Below are positions 35,294 to 44,924 of a stretch of DNA of 62,895 nucleotides, in pieces. The stretch comes from Gammaproteobacteria bacterium (GTDB lineage Bacteria > Pseudomonadota > Gammaproteobacteria > DSM-16500). Where the stretch lies: positions 1 to 62,895 of the forward strand of contig JAJPJH010000035.1 in NCBI GenBank assembly GCA_021324335.1, written 5' to 3'. A program made the position numbers and the translations under genes. The notes beneath the pieces were generated by a model. The model saw only the letters and a list, made by a program, of their open reading frames with translations, had not been told where the DNA came from and made no database searches. How positions within the stretch are numbered: the first letter of the stretch is position 1; every line of letters begins with the position of its first letter.

Positions 35294-36245
35294 TTTAATA
35301 AAAATGGTAACGATACTCAGTGACGGCGGCTATCATGATGGCGATACAATTGGTAAAAAGCTGAAGATGACGCGTAGTGCGGTTTGGAAGTTGATCAAGA
35401 AGCTAGAAGGTTATCATATTCAGCTTGATTCTGTTAAAGGTAAGGGTTACGCCTTGCTGGAGCCGTTAATTTTATTAGAAAGGAATAAGATAAAACAGTA
35501 TTTGGCTGATGAGAAAGTGGATATTTTGATTTTTGAAAGTATGCCTTCCACTAACGATTATTTAAAAACCATTAAAAATAGTAAATCGATAACAATTTGT
35601 CTCGCAGAACAGCAAACCCATGGTAGAGGCCGGCTTGGTCGGGAATGGTATTCACCTTTTGGTAAGAATATTTATATGTCTTGCCTGTATCCGTTTCAAA
35701 AAGACATTAGTGAGCTGGCTGGTTTAAGTTTGGTGACGAGTCTTGCTATTTTAAGAACATTAAAAGAAATGGGAGTGCGGGAGAAAATTTTCGTAAAATG
35801 GCCAAATGATATTAGTTATGACAGCAAAAAATTATCGGGCAGCTTAATTGAAATTCAAGCGGAGACACATGGGACGAGTTGGGCAGTGATTGGCGTGGGG
35901 ATGAATGTGAATATGATGGATGATGATCATCATATCTCTCAGGCATGGACCTCTTTGCGAAAAATAATTGGTCAGTACGTTGATAGGAATCAATTATGTG
36001 CGAAATTGATTCAGCATTTAATCGCTTATTGGAAGAAATTTGATGCGCAAGGATTTGCGCCGTTTATCCATGAATGGGTATCCTCAGATTGCTTAATGCA
36101 CCAGACGATTACACTTAATAATCTGGATAAGAAAATTAAAGGGAAAGTGATGGGGGTTAATGAGCAAGGGCATTTATTGTTGGAATTGGCTGATGGGAGT
36201 ATGGGGGCGTTTTCGTCGGGTGATACGTCGGTGGTAAAGAAATGA
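35271..36245 (+). CDS. birA: Bifunctional biotin-protein ligase / biotin operon repressor
   Basis: The 324-residue protein has an N-terminal winged helix (HDGDTIGKKLKMTRSAVWKLIKKLE), then the ligase with QTHGRGRLGREWYSPFGKNIYMS (the biotinyl-AMP loop), VKWPNDISYDSKKLSGSLIEI and a C-terminal SH3-like domain. It biotinylates acetyl-CoA carboxylase and, with the DNA-binding domain, should repress the bio genes at 37-42 kb through the operator at 40483-40514. The start overlaps tatC by 23 bases. Confidence 0.95.
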   Translation: MLKKTSASLIKMVTILSDGGYHDGDTIGKKLKMTRSAVWKLIKKLEGYHIQLDSVKGKGYALLEPLILLERNKIKQYLADEKVDILIFESMPSTNDYLKTIKNSKSITICLAEQQTHGRGRLGREWYSPFGKNIYMSCLYPFQKDISELAGLSLVTSLAILRTLKEMGVREKIFVKWPNDISYDSKKLSGSLIEIQAETHGTSWAVIGVGMNVNMMDDDHHISQAWTSLRKIIGQYVDRNQLCAKLIQHLIAYWKKFDAQGFAPFIHEWVSSDCLMHQTITLNNLDKKIKGKVMGVNEQGHLLLELADGSMGAFSSGDTSVVKK

Positions 36246-36267
36246 AGTTTGTTATTCGTGACAAAAA

Positions 36268-36648
36268 TTATTTTTTCAAAATATACTTCACATATGGAAG
36301 CCCTTTAAAGTCGGCATCTTGAGACCAAATAGTTGCTTCATAAGCTAAGCCAGTTGCAAGAATAATGCTATCTGCGAGAGGGATTTTATGCTGAACTCCA
36401 AGCTTTGCAGCATTTAGTGATATTTCAAGATTTAAGTCTACAACATTACCTTGCAACATACATTCAATGCTTTCAAATGCTTGTTTTTCCGAACAATGAC
36501 GCAATACATGCTTAAAAACTTCAAGAATAGAGATGCTAGGAACAATCAAATTTTTCGTGTTTTCGATTGCAGGTGCAAAAAAGCTGGCATTGGCTGCATC
36601 CGCAAAATATTCAAGCCATCCAGAAGAATCAACCACATTTTTTTTCAT
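36268..36648 (-). CDS. vapC: VapC-type PIN-domain toxin
   Basis: The 126-residue protein has the PIN-domain acidic residues: VVDSSGWLEYF (first Asp), SILEVFKHV (Glu), PLADSIILATGLAYEATIWSQDADF (Asp pair). VapC toxins cleave tRNA or rRNA. It overlaps its antitoxin gene by four bases (ATGA), as in typical modules. A different VapC-like remnant lies at 4 kb. Confidence 0.9.
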   Translation of the reverse strand: MKKNVVDSSGWLEYFADAANASFFAPAIENTKNLIVPSISILEVFKHVLRHCSEKQAFESIECMLQGNVVDLNLEISLNAAKLGVQHKIPLADSIILATGLAYEATIWSQDADFKGLPYVKYILKK

Positions 36649-36851
36649 GTTCTATCCTTATCACGTTCAATCACTGTCTCAATCCCTTTTAAGAATCCAC
36701 GCATTTTTTTTACATCTTTAACAGGTACAAATTCGAGTCGGTTTTGATAGCGAAAAACGTGTAATTTTTCACCTGGCAGCAGATGTAATGCTTCACGAAT
36801 TTCCTTAGGGATAACTATTTGATAATTTGGAGAAATAGTAACAATTTGCAT
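36645..36851 (-). CDS. vapB: VapB-type antitoxin, AbrB/SpoVT fold
   Basis: The 68-residue protein shows the swapped-hairpin DNA-binding fold (IVTISPNYQIVIPKEIREALHLLPGEKLHVFRYQNRLEFVPV) and a charged C-terminal tail that would neutralise the toxin. It normally represses its own operon. The module sits between birA and the biotin cluster. Confidence 0.9.
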   Translation of the reverse strand: MQIVTISPNYQIVIPKEIREALHLLPGEKLHVFRYQNRLEFVPVKDVKKMRGFLKGIETVIERDKDRT

Positions 36852-36977
36852 GGCCGTTTCCTTATCGATGAGGTTTATATTTTACATTATTATAATCGAT
36901 AATAATTGATAAAGAAATGGTTACCTATTGTTTCTTTGATACCCAATTGTCTTCCGGCAAGCGCTTAAAAATAATCT

Positions 36978-37652
36978 TTATGCTGCATTAGCTTTTATCT
37001 GATTAAAAATCTCATCTTCATATTCTGGAAATTGTTTATAGCCAACCTTACCCAAACAAGGAATAGGCAGCCAGTTCTGAAGTGTACTTATATTCTCATA
37101 GCAATAATCCATATCCGGATGAATACAATTCGCTACCCAACCGATGACCTCCACGCCATCGTGCTGCATCGCGCGAAACGTCAAGAGGCTATGATTAATA
37201 CATCCTAAACGGATACCAATGACTAAGATAACTTTCAATTGCTGAGCAATCACAAAATCAGCCATGGTTTCCCTCTCATTAAGCGGAACATACCAACCAC
37301 CTACACCTTCAATTAAGCAAACATCTGCGGGATAGTTTAGCGCATAGTCCATTTTCTCATTCAATGTTTGAACGCTTAATAATTGCTGGTTTTGATTGGC
37401 TGCAATATGCGGAGCAATAGGTGGCTCAAAGGCAAAGGGATTGATCCTATGATAAGGTAGCTTGATCGAGGCAGCACGCTGTAGCGCCACGGCATCCTCA
37501 TTACGTAGTTGGTTTTGTTGCCACACGCAGCCAGTGGCGATTGGTTTACATCCTAATGTCGATAAGCCTCTTTGATTAAAAGCTTGCAATATGCCCGTGC
37601 TAATATATGTTTTTCCTATTTCTGTATCCGTGCCTGCAATGAATAATTTCAT
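36978..37652 (-). CDS. bioD: Dethiobiotin synthetase
   Basis: The 224-residue enzyme starts MKLFIAGTDTEIGKTYIS with the P-loop and has CKPIATGC, RINPFAFEPPIAPHIAA and VCLIEGVGGWYVPLNE. It closes the ureido ring from diaminopelargonate with CO2 and ATP. It is the last gene of bioBFCD. The ATG at 37652 is 2 bp before the bioC stop, so the genes touch. Confidence 0.94.
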   Translation of the reverse strand: MKLFIAGTDTEIGKTYISTGILQAFNQRGLSTLGCKPIATGCVWQQNQLRNEDAVALQRAASIKLPYHRINPFAFEPPIAPHIAANQNQQLLSVQTLNEKMDYALNYPADVCLIEGVGGWYVPLNERETMADFVIAQQLKVILVIGIRLGCINHSLLTFRAMQHDGVEVIGWVANCIHPDMDYCYENISTLQNWLPIPCLGKVGYKQFPEYEDEIFNQIKANAA

Positions 37653-37653
37653 A

Positions 37654-38391
37654 TTAAATAGTATCTCTTTTTCTAGCAATAAAGTAACCAATGACATAAG
37701 TGATCTTACTTAAATTAATTTGATGCATAACAGATTTCCCGCGTAATCCAATACGTGTTCTATGCTGTACATAATTAGCGCCTACTTTTTTAATGGATGC
37801 TAAAGCCGCGCGGGTGTTATCAAATGACAATGTTATTTTCTCTGTTTGCTGAATTAAAATCTCATAGCTGTTATCACGTAAATAATTTTCAATTTTGCTG
37901 GCATCGATAAAATTATTCAGAGAAAAAGCTCGTTGGAGTTCAAGTAACGTACGTGGTAACGGTAAAGAAAAAGCTAATATACCTTGCATGTTGGCAAGAG
38001 CTGCTATTTTGTTGATTGTCTCTGCTAGATTCATGCTCCAATGCAGTGCCATGTTAGAAAAAATGATATCAAAATAGGGAGGAGGTGAGAATAATTTATC
38101 CATATCTCCTTCATATGTATGAATCCCTAAGGGTAATAATCGCTCGTTTGCGACAGATAATAATTGGGTTGCGATATCAATCGCATGAAATGCCTGATAA
38201 GAAAGCTGCTTGGCAAGATGTTGGGTAGTTATTCCTGTGCCGCATCCTATATCGATGATGTTAGCATAAGGAGGAGAAAATGGTTTAAGCAACGTAATCA
38301 ATTTGTTGCCTACATATTGTTGCAATTGGCAATGCTCATCATAACTTTTATTCGCTTTATTAAAATGCGCTTTAATTTTTTCTTTTATCAT
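37654..38391 (-). CDS. bioC: Malonyl-ACP O-methyltransferase
   Basis: The 245-residue protein has the SAM-binding motif NIIDIGCGTGITTQHLAK, the acidic FHAIDIA loop, and DIIFSNMALHWSMNL, typical of BioC. N-terminal AHFNKANKSYDEHCQLQQ also fits. It makes malonyl-ACP methyl ester as a disguised starter for pimeloyl synthesis. It overlaps bioF by 20 bases. The partner esterase gene bioH is not next to it. Confidence 0.92.
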   Translation of the reverse strand: MIKEKIKAHFNKANKSYDEHCQLQQYVGNKLITLLKPFSPPYANIIDIGCGTGITTQHLAKQLSYQAFHAIDIATQLLSVANERLLPLGIHTYEGDMDKLFSPPPYFDIIFSNMALHWSMNLAETINKIAALANMQGILAFSLPLPRTLLELQRAFSLNNFIDASKIENYLRDNSYEILIQQTEKITLSFDNTRAALASIKKVGANYVQHRTRIGLRGKSVMHQINLSKITYVIGYFIARKRDTI

Positions 38392-39484
38392 AATTATGTA
38401 TCAAATCAAGTAAATGAATAATCTGTTTTTCTTCATGAGCACAGTTTAATGATATCCGTAGTCTTGCGGTGTTAATGGGAACAGTAGGTGGGCGGATACA
38501 AGAAACAAAATAACCGAATTGCATTAAATAATGTTGCAATTCTAAGGTGGTTTTATTCTCACCTACTAAAATAGATTTAATGGGTGTGGCATCATGTGAA
38601 ACTAAAGGCAGGCTTCTTATTTTGGCTTCATGATTAAAGAATGTAATAAGGTGTTGTAGTTTTTTTCTTCGCCAAGATTCTTCCTGGATAATTTTGATAG
38701 CCGTGACCGTTGCGAAACAAATCACAGGAGGCAGAGCGGTGCTATAGTGATAAGTTCTGGCGGATTGCAGTAATTCCTCAATCACATCATTTGCACCTGA
38801 AACAATAGCCCCCATGCTACCCAGTGCTTTTCCTAATGGGGTAATCAGGCACGGTACAGCATGTTGTGATAATTGATAGTAATCACAAATGCCTCCTCCC
38901 TGTTCACCTAATACCCCAACGCCATGGGCATCATCAACAATCAGCATTGCCTGATAACGATTTGCTATGTCCGCTAATTTTTTAATATTAGAAATTGATC
39001 CTTGCATGCTGAAAACGCTTTCAGTTACTAATAATTTTTCTTGCCCCATTATTTTATTGAGCAGGCTTTCTGCATGAGCCAAGTTGTTATGATGGTATCG
39101 ATAATAGTTGGCGCGTGATAAAACAATTCCATCAATTAAAGAGGCATGACATAACTTATCAGCAATGATAACGCTATTCCTGCGAGCGAAAGTAGTTAGG
39201 ACGCCGAGATTGGCGTGATAGCCTGAATTAAATAATAATGCCCTCTCTCGATTTAAAAATTTAGCAAACGTTTCTTCCAGCAAGCGGTGTGCTCTCGAAT
39301 AACCGGAGACAACAGGCGAGGACGTGCTGCCTAATCCAAACTCTTGCGCTCCTTTTATTAGCGCGTTTTTAATAGCTGGATGCGTTGCAAGATTAAGATA
39401 ATCATTGCTACAAAAATTAATATGCTCTCTGCCATTGTGAATATAACGCGATCGCAAAAGATGACGTTCAGCTCGCTGCAGCAT
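38372..39484 (-). CDS. bioF: 8-amino-7-oxononanoate synthase
   Basis: The 370-residue PLP enzyme has [56 protein letters not shown] and the PLP-lysine region [14 protein letters not shown]. It condenses pimeloyl-ACP with alanine. The 5' end overlaps bioB by 17 bases. Confidence 0.95.
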   Translation of the reverse strand: MLQRAERHLLRSRYIHNGREHINFCSNDYLNLATHPAIKNALIKGAQEFGLGSTSSPVVSGYSRAHRLLEETFAKFLNRERALLFNSGYHANLGVLTTFARRNSVIIADKLCHASLIDGIVLSRANYYRYHHNNLAHAESLLNKIMGQEKLLVTESVFSMQGSISNIKKLADIANRYQAMLIVDDAHGVGVLGEQGGGICDYYQLSQHAVPCLITPLGKALGSMGAIVSGANDVIEELLQSARTYHYSTALPPVICFATVTAIKIIQEESWRRKKLQHLITFFNHEAKIRSLPLVSHDATPIKSILVGENKTTLELQHYLMQFGYFVSCIRPPTVPINTARLRISLNCAHEEKQIIHLLDLIHNYDKRKN

Positions 39485-40427
39485 ATTCTTTCGCCGATAA
39501 GCCTAATTTTTTTAAAAGGGTGAAATCCGCATTACATTCTGGATTTCGAGCAGTCAATAGTTTATCGCCAAGCCACATCGAATTAGCCCCTGCCATAAAG
39601 CAAAGTGCCTGCATTTCTTCGGACATGAAAATTCTGCCGGCAGATAATCTTATAATGGAATGCGGTAGCATAATACGAGTAACCGCGATGGTGCGGATAA
39701 ATTCGATATTATCAATGTCATTTTTCTTTTCTAATGGGGTGCCATCAAACGGAATGAGTCGATTGATAGGTACGCTTTTCAGTGGCTGTGGAAGCCTGAC
39801 GAGTTGTAATAAAAGTTGAATTCTATCTTCTCGTGTTTCGCCCATGCCAAGAATACCGCCGCAGCACAAATTAATGCCTGCTTGATGCACGCGGTGTAGT
39901 GTATCAAGCCGATCTTGGTAAGTTCGAGTCGTAATAATTTTGTCATAAAATTCAGGAGAAGTGTCTAAATTATGATTATAAAAATCAAGACCCGCTTCAC
40001 GCAATTCGGCAACTTGTTCCTCGCTGAGCATGCCTAACGTAACGCATGTTTCTAGGCCTAATGCTTTTACAGCGCGGATCATGGCTAATATTTTAGGAAA
40101 TTCTTTCTTAGGGGGATTACGCCAGGCTGCACCCATACAAAATCGGATAGCACCATTTTCTTTAGCGCATTTAGCATGTTCAATAACTTTCTCTAACGCC
40201 ATTATTTTTTCTCGGCTCACTCCCGTTTGATAGTGGGCACTTTGGGGGCAATAAGCACAGTCCTCTGGGCAGGCACCTGTTTTAACGCTTAATAGTGTAC
40301 AAAGTTCAACTTCATCGCCTGGAAAATGTTGCCTATGAGTCTTTTGTGCTTCAAATAATAGTTGAGTAAAGGGCAATTCATATAATGCATTGACCTTTTG
40401 AGTATCCCATTTTTGTCCTGCTATCAT
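39468..40427 (-). CDS. bioB: Biotin synthase
   Basis: The 319-residue radical SAM enzyme has the CxxxCxxC cluster in [17 protein letters not shown], and ARNPECN-type C-terminal sequence. Further family blocks are [45 protein letters not shown] and [10 protein letters not shown]. It inserts sulfur into dethiobiotin. The start at 40427 is chosen because the promoter lies just upstream (40461-40489); an in-frame ATG at 40493 would be outside the transcript. Confidence 0.95.
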   Translation of the reverse strand: MIAGQKWDTQKVNALYELPFTQLLFEAQKTHRQHFPGDEVELCTLLSVKTGACPEDCAYCPQSAHYQTGVSREKIMALEKVIEHAKCAKENGAIRFCMGAAWRNPPKKEFPKILAMIRAVKALGLETCVTLGMLSEEQVAELREAGLDFYNHNLDTSPEFYDKIITTRTYQDRLDTLHRVHQAGINLCCGGILGMGETREDRIQLLLQLVRLPQPLKSVPINRLIPFDGTPLEKKNDIDNIEFIRTIAVTRIMLPHSIIRLSAGRIFMSEEMQALCFMAGANSMWLGDKLLTARNPECNADFTLLKKLGLSAKEYAAAS

Positions 40428-40460
40428 CGGTAATTCTCTATTGGTATTGTTAGGCGAAAA

Positions 40461-40489
40461 ACTATATGGTAGTCTTCGAAAACAGTCAA
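40461..40489 (-). promoter_or_regulatory. bioB-F-C-D promoter
   Basis: On the minus strand TTGACT (40489-40484), a 17-bp spacer and TATAGT (40466-40461) form a near-consensus sigma-70 promoter, giving a leader of about 27 nt before the bioB ATG. The -35 box lies inside the left half of the BirA-type operator. Confidence 0.75.
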
Positions 40490-40514
40490 CCATAAAAATA
40501 AATGAGGTTTACTA
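40483..40514. promoter_or_regulatory. BirA-type bio operator between bioB and bioA
   Basis: Half-sites CAGTCAACC (40483-40491) and GGTTTACTA (40506-40514) are 14 bp apart. The known consensus is TTGTAAACC, 14-16 bp, GGTTTACAA; the ACC/GGT cores and spacing agree. It overlaps the -35 box of bioB and the presumed bioA start region, so one BirA dimer could shut both directions. Confidence 0.7.
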
Positions 40515-40522
40515 AATTAACT

Positions 40523-41815
40523 ATGCTCAGTAGTCCGATTTTTTATCCCTGTTCTCAAATGAAAGATTATGAAACTTTTCTACCTTTAGAGGTGGTAACT
40601 GCAAAAGGTAGCATGATTGAACTAAAAAGCGGAGCAAAGGTGATTGATGCTATTTCAAGTTGGTGGTGTAAATCATTAGGTCATGGTCATCCGCGTTTGC
40701 AACGAGCATTAGTGAGGCAGATGGAGAAATTTGAGCATGTTATTTTGGCGAATACAGTTAATCCTACTATTCTGGCATTATCAGAAAAATTATCGCAACT
40801 TACCTCTTCCTTGAGCAAAGTATTTTTTGCTAGTGAGGGTTCTTCTGCTATTGAAATTGCGATGAAAATGAGTTTGCATGCACGAAAAATTCAAGGCGAT
40901 AATCACCGTCATTTATTTGTGGCCTTAGAGAATGGCTATCATGGTGAAACGGTCGGTGCGATGAGTGTGAGTGATTTAGGGTTGTATCGAGATCCCTATT
41001 CACCATTATTATTTGAATCGCGTTCAATTTCTTCGCTTCCCTATGTCAATCACATACAGGATCCTCTTTGGTTAGATTGTCAAACTCATTGGCAGATGAT
41101 TGAAAAGCAATTAACACCATTACGAGATAAAATAACGGCAATCATTGTAGAGCCTATTCTCCAAGGTGCGGGTGGAATGCAAATTTATAGTCAAGATTTA
41201 TTAAGGCGGCTGCGAGCGTGGACTAGAAAGCATACTATTCATCTCATCGCTGATGAAATCATGACAGGTATTGGGCGCACGGGAAAAATGTTGGCTTGTC
41301 ATCATGCTGATATCGAACCTGACTTTTTGTGTTTAGCGAAAGGATTAACATCTGGATGGTTGCCTTTAAGTGCCGTCGTGCTGCCTGCTTCTATTTATGA
41401 AATTTTTTATGACGATTATTCTTCCGGAAAATCTTTCTTACATTCGCATACCCATTCAGGAAATGCGCTGGCTGCCAGTGTGGCATTGGAAACATTAAAG
41501 ATTATGGAAGAGGAAAATATATGTGATCAGGTAAATGAAACCGGTAAGGTGATGCTGCGTTACATGCAGGAGATTGCGAATAAAACACAGCGCTTAACCA
41601 ATGTCAGAGGTATCGGTGCAATGGTGGCGGCTGATTTGATTAGTGATGATCCGAAGCGGCGCTTGGGTTTTGAGGTATATCAAAAAGCCGTTGAGTTGGG
41701 AGCGTTATTAAGGCCATTAGGTAATACGATTTATTGGCTGCCGCCGTTGAATATTGATGAGGTGACGTTGATGCGGTTGAAAGATATTACGGAGCGGGCG
41801 ATTTTGTTGACTTAA
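40523..41815 (+). CDS. bioA: Adenosylmethionine-8-amino-7-oxononanoate aminotransferase
   Basis: The roughly 430-residue PLP aminotransferase has IFYPCSQMKDYETFLPL, SSWWCKSLGHGHP, FFASEGSSAIEIAMKM, LIADEIMTGIGRTGK and the PLP-lysine region CLAKGLTSGWLPLSAVVL. It makes diaminopelargonate. The ATG at 40502 lies within the operator, so I prefer 40523, seven residues later. It is divergent from bioB. Confidence 0.94.
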   Translation: MLSSPIFYPCSQMKDYETFLPLEVVTAKGSMIELKSGAKVIDAISSWWCKSLGHGHPRLQRALVRQMEKFEHVILANTVNPTILALSEKLSQLTSSLSKVFFASEGSSAIEIAMKMSLHARKIQGDNHRHLFVALENGYHGETVGAMSVSDLGLYRDPYSPLLFESRSISSLPYVNHIQDPLWLDCQTHWQMIEKQLTPLRDKITAIIVEPILQGAGGMQIYSQDLLRRLRAWTRKHTIHLIADEIMTGIGRTGKMLACHHADIEPDFLCLAKGLTSGWLPLSAVVLPASIYEIFYDDYSSGKSFLHSHTHSGNALAASVALETLKIMEEENICDQVNETGKVMLRYMQEIANKTQRLTNVRGIGAMVAADLISDDPKRRLGFEVYQKAVELGALLRPLGNTIYWLPPLNIDEVTLMRLKDITERAILLT

Positions 41816-42065
41816 AATTCTCGTTTTTTCTTCATTTTTTTATTTCGTCACGGATGTTTTATTTTATCCACAATCTCCCAATCTGTAATATTTCTGAATT
41901 CCCACCACACATGCCTTTATAAATTGATTGAAAATTTTCAAAGACACCGGTATAAATGCACCGCCAAGATGAGAGAGGTAGTGATTCGAAACACTAGCCA
42001 TCTCATTTTTGACAGATTACACTTACGGACTTTAAAACGATAAAAATCGGGTAAGGATAACAAGC

Positions 42066-42680
42066 GTGAAGGATCAAACGGATCAAATAGACGAAAAGCG
42101 CCGATGTTTTCTTCGTCGTGCCACCACTGCTGTAGGGGGACTGGGTATTGTCGCAGCAGCTGTTCCATTCGCCTCCTATTGGTTACCGAGTGAAGATACA
42201 GAAGCAGCAGGAGCACCGATTAAGATTGATATCAGTGCACTCAAACCACGTGAGCAATTCACTGTTCCTTGGCGAGGAATGCCGATTTGGGTTATTTATC
42301 GCGATCAGGAAATGTTGGATTCGCTTGCTAAACTAAACGATCGATTACGCGATCCGCTCTGCGAACAAGATCAGCAGCCAGCGTATTGCAAGAACATTCA
42401 TCGTTCCATCAAACCTCAATACTTAATTGCTATTGGTATTTGCACCCATCTTGGCTGCGTGCCAACGTATCGGCCTGATGTTGCTTCAGTGTCAGCTGAT
42501 TGGCTGGGCGGATTTTATTGCCCGTGTCATGGCTCAAAATACGACTTAGCAGGAAGGGTTTATAAAGACGTCCCCGCACCTTTAAACCTGAAAATTCCAC
42601 GTCACATGTACGCCAGTGATACGGAAATCATGATCGGTGAAGATCAAGATGGGGTTCAAGGCGCTATTTCCATTAGTTAA
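42066..42680 (+). CDS. petA: Ubiquinol-cytochrome c reductase Rieske iron-sulfur subunit
   Basis: The 204-residue protein starts at GTG after AAGGA. The N-terminus has a twin-arginine-like signal/anchor (RRCFLRRATTAVGGLGIVAAAVP). The 2Fe-2S ligands are CTHLGC and CPCHGS. It passes electrons from ubiquinol to cytochrome c1 in the bc1 complex. Export probably uses the TatABC encoded at 34.2-35.3 kb. It heads petABC; the 250 bp before it show no gene. Confidence 0.96.
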   Translation: MKDQTDQIDEKRRCFLRRATTAVGGLGIVAAAVPFASYWLPSEDTEAAGAPIKIDISALKPREQFTVPWRGMPIWVIYRDQEMLDSLAKLNDRLRDPLCEQDQQPAYCKNIHRSIKPQYLIAIGICTHLGCVPTYRPDVASVSADWLGGFYCPCHGSKYDLAGRVYKDVPAPLNLKIPRHMYASDTEIMIGEDQDGVQGAISIS

Positions 42681-42706
42681 CGCAAGGAAGGAGTTAAAAA
42701 ACCATA

Positions 42707-43942
42707 ATGACTGAGAACGCGTTGAGGAAGAAAAATCGTTTTATGGAGTGGATAGATAAACGCTACCCATGGACCGAATTTTGGAAAAAACATTTAAGTG
42801 AATATTACGCACCACGAAATTTTAATTTCTGGTATTTCTTTGGCTCATTTTCACTGCTCGTATTTGTGATGCAAATCCTCACTGGCATCTGGTTGGTGAT
42901 GGAATACACACCCACGGGTAGCGAATCTTTCGCGTCTGTGCAGCACATTATGCGTGAAGTCCGGTACGGTTGGCTGCTGCGATTTATGCATACCACCGGT
43001 GCTTCTGCATTTTTTGTGGTGGTATATCTGCATATGTATCGCGGATTAATTTATGGCTCTTATCAAAAGCCGCGTGAATTAGTTTGGCTGATCGGCATGG
43101 TAATTTATTTTGCTTTGTTGATAGAAGCGTTCACAGGCTATGTATTGCCATGGGGACAAATGTCTTATTGGGGTGCTGCGGTTATCACCTCCTTTGCGAG
43201 TGCCATCCCATCTATCGGCGATTTCTTACTCGTTTGGCTACGCGGCGACTTTAACGTTTCAGGTGTGACCTTGCATCGTTTCTTCTCGTTGCATGTCATT
43301 GCTATTCCTTTTTTCTTAGCCATTCTTGTTTTTGTCCACTTGGTGGCATTGCATAAAGTGGGATCGAATAATCCCGATGGCATAGACATCAAGGAAAAGA
43401 AAGATAAAAACGGCGTCCCATTAGATGGTATCCCCTTCCATCCCTACTACACTGTGAAAGACTTAGTAGGTGTGGTTGTCTTCTTATTTGTTTTCAGTTT
43501 AGTGGTGTTCTTCACGCCAACCTTAGGTGGTCTTTTCATCGAGCCTAATAATTCAGTGATGGCCAATCCGATGCTCACGCCACCTGAAATCTCACCCGTT
43601 TGGTATATGACCCCCTTCTATGCCATGTTGAGAGCGATTCCCAATAAATTTTTGGGATTGATTACGATGGCTGCTGCCATTGCTATTATGTTTGTGTTGC
43701 CTTGGTTAGATCGTAGCCCGGTTCGTTCTATTCGCTACAAAGGCATGTGGTCTAAAATTGCTATCGTTGTATTTGTGATCAGCTTCATGAGCTTAGGTTA
43801 TCTTGGCCACGAACCTGTTTCAGTGTTACGTACGTTTTTAGCACGTATTTTCACAATCGCGTATTTCGGCTTCTTTTTGTTAATGCCGTTTTATACAAGG
43901 ATTGAAAAAACTAAACCTTTACCGGAGCGGGTGACGGGATGA
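42707..43942 (+). CDS. petB: Cytochrome b of the bc1 complex
   Basis: The 411-residue protein has eight or nine membrane helices and the two heme-ligand histidine pairs in RFMHTTGASAFFVVVYLHMYRG and LHRFFSLHVIAIPFFLAILVFVH. The Qo-site motif PEW appears in modified form as PPEISPVWYMTPFYAML. It is the quinol-oxidising core. It ends overlapping the petC start (ATGA). Confidence 0.96.
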   Translation: MTENALRKKNRFMEWIDKRYPWTEFWKKHLSEYYAPRNFNFWYFFGSFSLLVFVMQILTGIWLVMEYTPTGSESFASVQHIMREVRYGWLLRFMHTTGASAFFVVVYLHMYRGLIYGSYQKPRELVWLIGMVIYFALLIEAFTGYVLPWGQMSYWGAAVITSFASAIPSIGDFLLVWLRGDFNVSGVTLHRFFSLHVIAIPFFLAILVFVHLVALHKVGSNNPDGIDIKEKKDKNGVPLDGIPFHPYYTVKDLVGVVVFLFVFSLVVFFTPTLGGLFIEPNNSVMANPMLTPPEISPVWYMTPFYAMLRAIPNKFLGLITMAAAIAIMFVLPWLDRSPVRSIRYKGMWSKIAIVVFVISFMSLGYLGHEPVSVLRTFLARIFTIAYFGFFLLMPFYTRIEKTKPLPERVTG

Positions 43943-44655
43943 GCATGCGTTACATATTAGCCATTTTATTCTTTCTATTTACTTCCACCGTGTGGGCAGA
44001 AGTGCCTTCACCAGAGGATCTGGTTTTAGCTAAACCAGCGATTGATCGCTATGACATGGAATCGGTTAAGCGCGGTGCGAAGTTTTTTGCAAATACGTGT
44101 ATGGTTTGTCATACGATGGTGTATCTGCGTTACGATAAAATCGCGCAAGAAGCAGGTATTACCTATGACAAAATGCCTATTAATGTAAAAACCTGGCCTT
44201 ACGGTATTACGCCACCTGACTTATCGTTAGAAGCGAATATTCGCGGAGTCGATTGGATTTACACTTATTTGCATAGTTTTTATCAAGATAAAAGCCGTCC
44301 CACCGGTGTGAATAATCTGCTGGTTCCCAATACAGCTATGCCGGGGATTATTGCGGCTTATCAAGGCGATCAAGTCTTAGTCAGTTCTCCTCCGAAGCCA
44401 GGTATCTATTATGATGAGACCAACTGGTATGATGTGTTGACGCTCGTTAAGCAAGGTAGCATGACGCCTGAGCAATTTGATGCTACCACCGCGGATGTTG
44501 TTAATTTCCTCGCTTATGCCTCTGAGCCTTTTTATGTCGAGCAGCATAAAATTGGTTGGTGGGTATTAGGCTTTTTGGTGATCTTGTTTGTGATGATGTA
44601 TGCCTTAAAGAAAGAATATTGGAAGGATGTAAAAAAGCATAAAAAGGATGTGTAA
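43939..44655 (+). CDS. petC: Cytochrome c1
   Basis: The 238-residue protein has a signal peptide (ending VWAEVP), heme c site CMVCH in FFANTCMVCHTMVYLRYD, the conserved PDLSLEANIRG, the axial-methionine region LLVPNTAMPGI and a C-terminal anchor helix. It hands electrons from the Rieske centre to soluble cytochrome c or the cytochrome domains of CtaC. Confidence 0.95.
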   Translation: MSMRYILAILFFLFTSTVWAEVPSPEDLVLAKPAIDRYDMESVKRGAKFFANTCMVCHTMVYLRYDKIAQEAGITYDKMPINVKTWPYGITPPDLSLEANIRGVDWIYTYLHSFYQDKSRPTGVNNLLVPNTAMPGIIAAYQGDQVLVSSPPKPGIYYDETNWYDVLTLVKQGSMTPEQFDATTADVVNFLAYASEPFYVEQHKIGWWVLGFLVILFVMMYALKKEYWKDVKKHKKDV

Positions 44656-44661
44656 TAAAAA

Positions 44662-44695
44662 GACCTGTTAATGCCAGCGAGAGCTGGCATGCAGG
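44662..44695 (-). terminator. Hairpin acting as minus-strand terminator
   Basis: Nested stems ACCTG/CAGGT and ATGCCAGC/GCTGGCAT surround a GAGA loop. Only on the minus strand is the hairpin followed by a T-run (CTTTTTATT), so it probably terminated the now decayed minus-strand gene at about 44765-44845. It may also protect the petC 3' end. Confidence 0.6.
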
Positions 44696-44764
44696 TGAAA
44701 GAGGCTGCTAGCAATCCCCTTTTTTCTCGACTTGCTTAATAAAACAACCCCTTGTTTTATTGAC

Positions 44765-44845
44765 TTCAGTTCAATGTAGCTAAATAGCCTAAGCCAGCAA
44801 CCGTTGCTACTGCAATTTTTCAAAACAGTTTGCCTTGTTCCTTTT
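44765..44845 (-). pseudogene. Decayed 3' copy of the 226-residue orphan gene
   Basis: Read on the minus strand this stretch gives LF, a TGA stop, then KIAVATVAGLGYLATLN and a stop. It matches the C-terminus of the gene at 46014-46694 (LFGRIVLATAATASVAGLAYLATHLEI), with a stop where the intact copy has Gly. Upstream bases still resemble the intact gene for about 20 bp and then diverge. I see no intact frame; the remaining bases up to 44962 hold the promoter/leader of the next gene. Confidence 0.7.
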
Positions 44846-44924
44846 TTAATATTAGTGTGATTTAATAATTTATCTCTCCGAAGCATTATAACTGAAATTA
44901 TTATAGCTCATAGCTCTAGTTTTC

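Noticed and set aside
41816..42065. Open frame on the minus strand before petA
   Set aside because: It runs into the Rieske gene antisense and has no coding features; the stretch more likely holds the petABC promoter, which I could not place.
44668..44886. A 72-codon frame over the decayed orphan copy
   Set aside because: It uses another frame than the one showing similarity to the intact gene and has no ribosome binding site.
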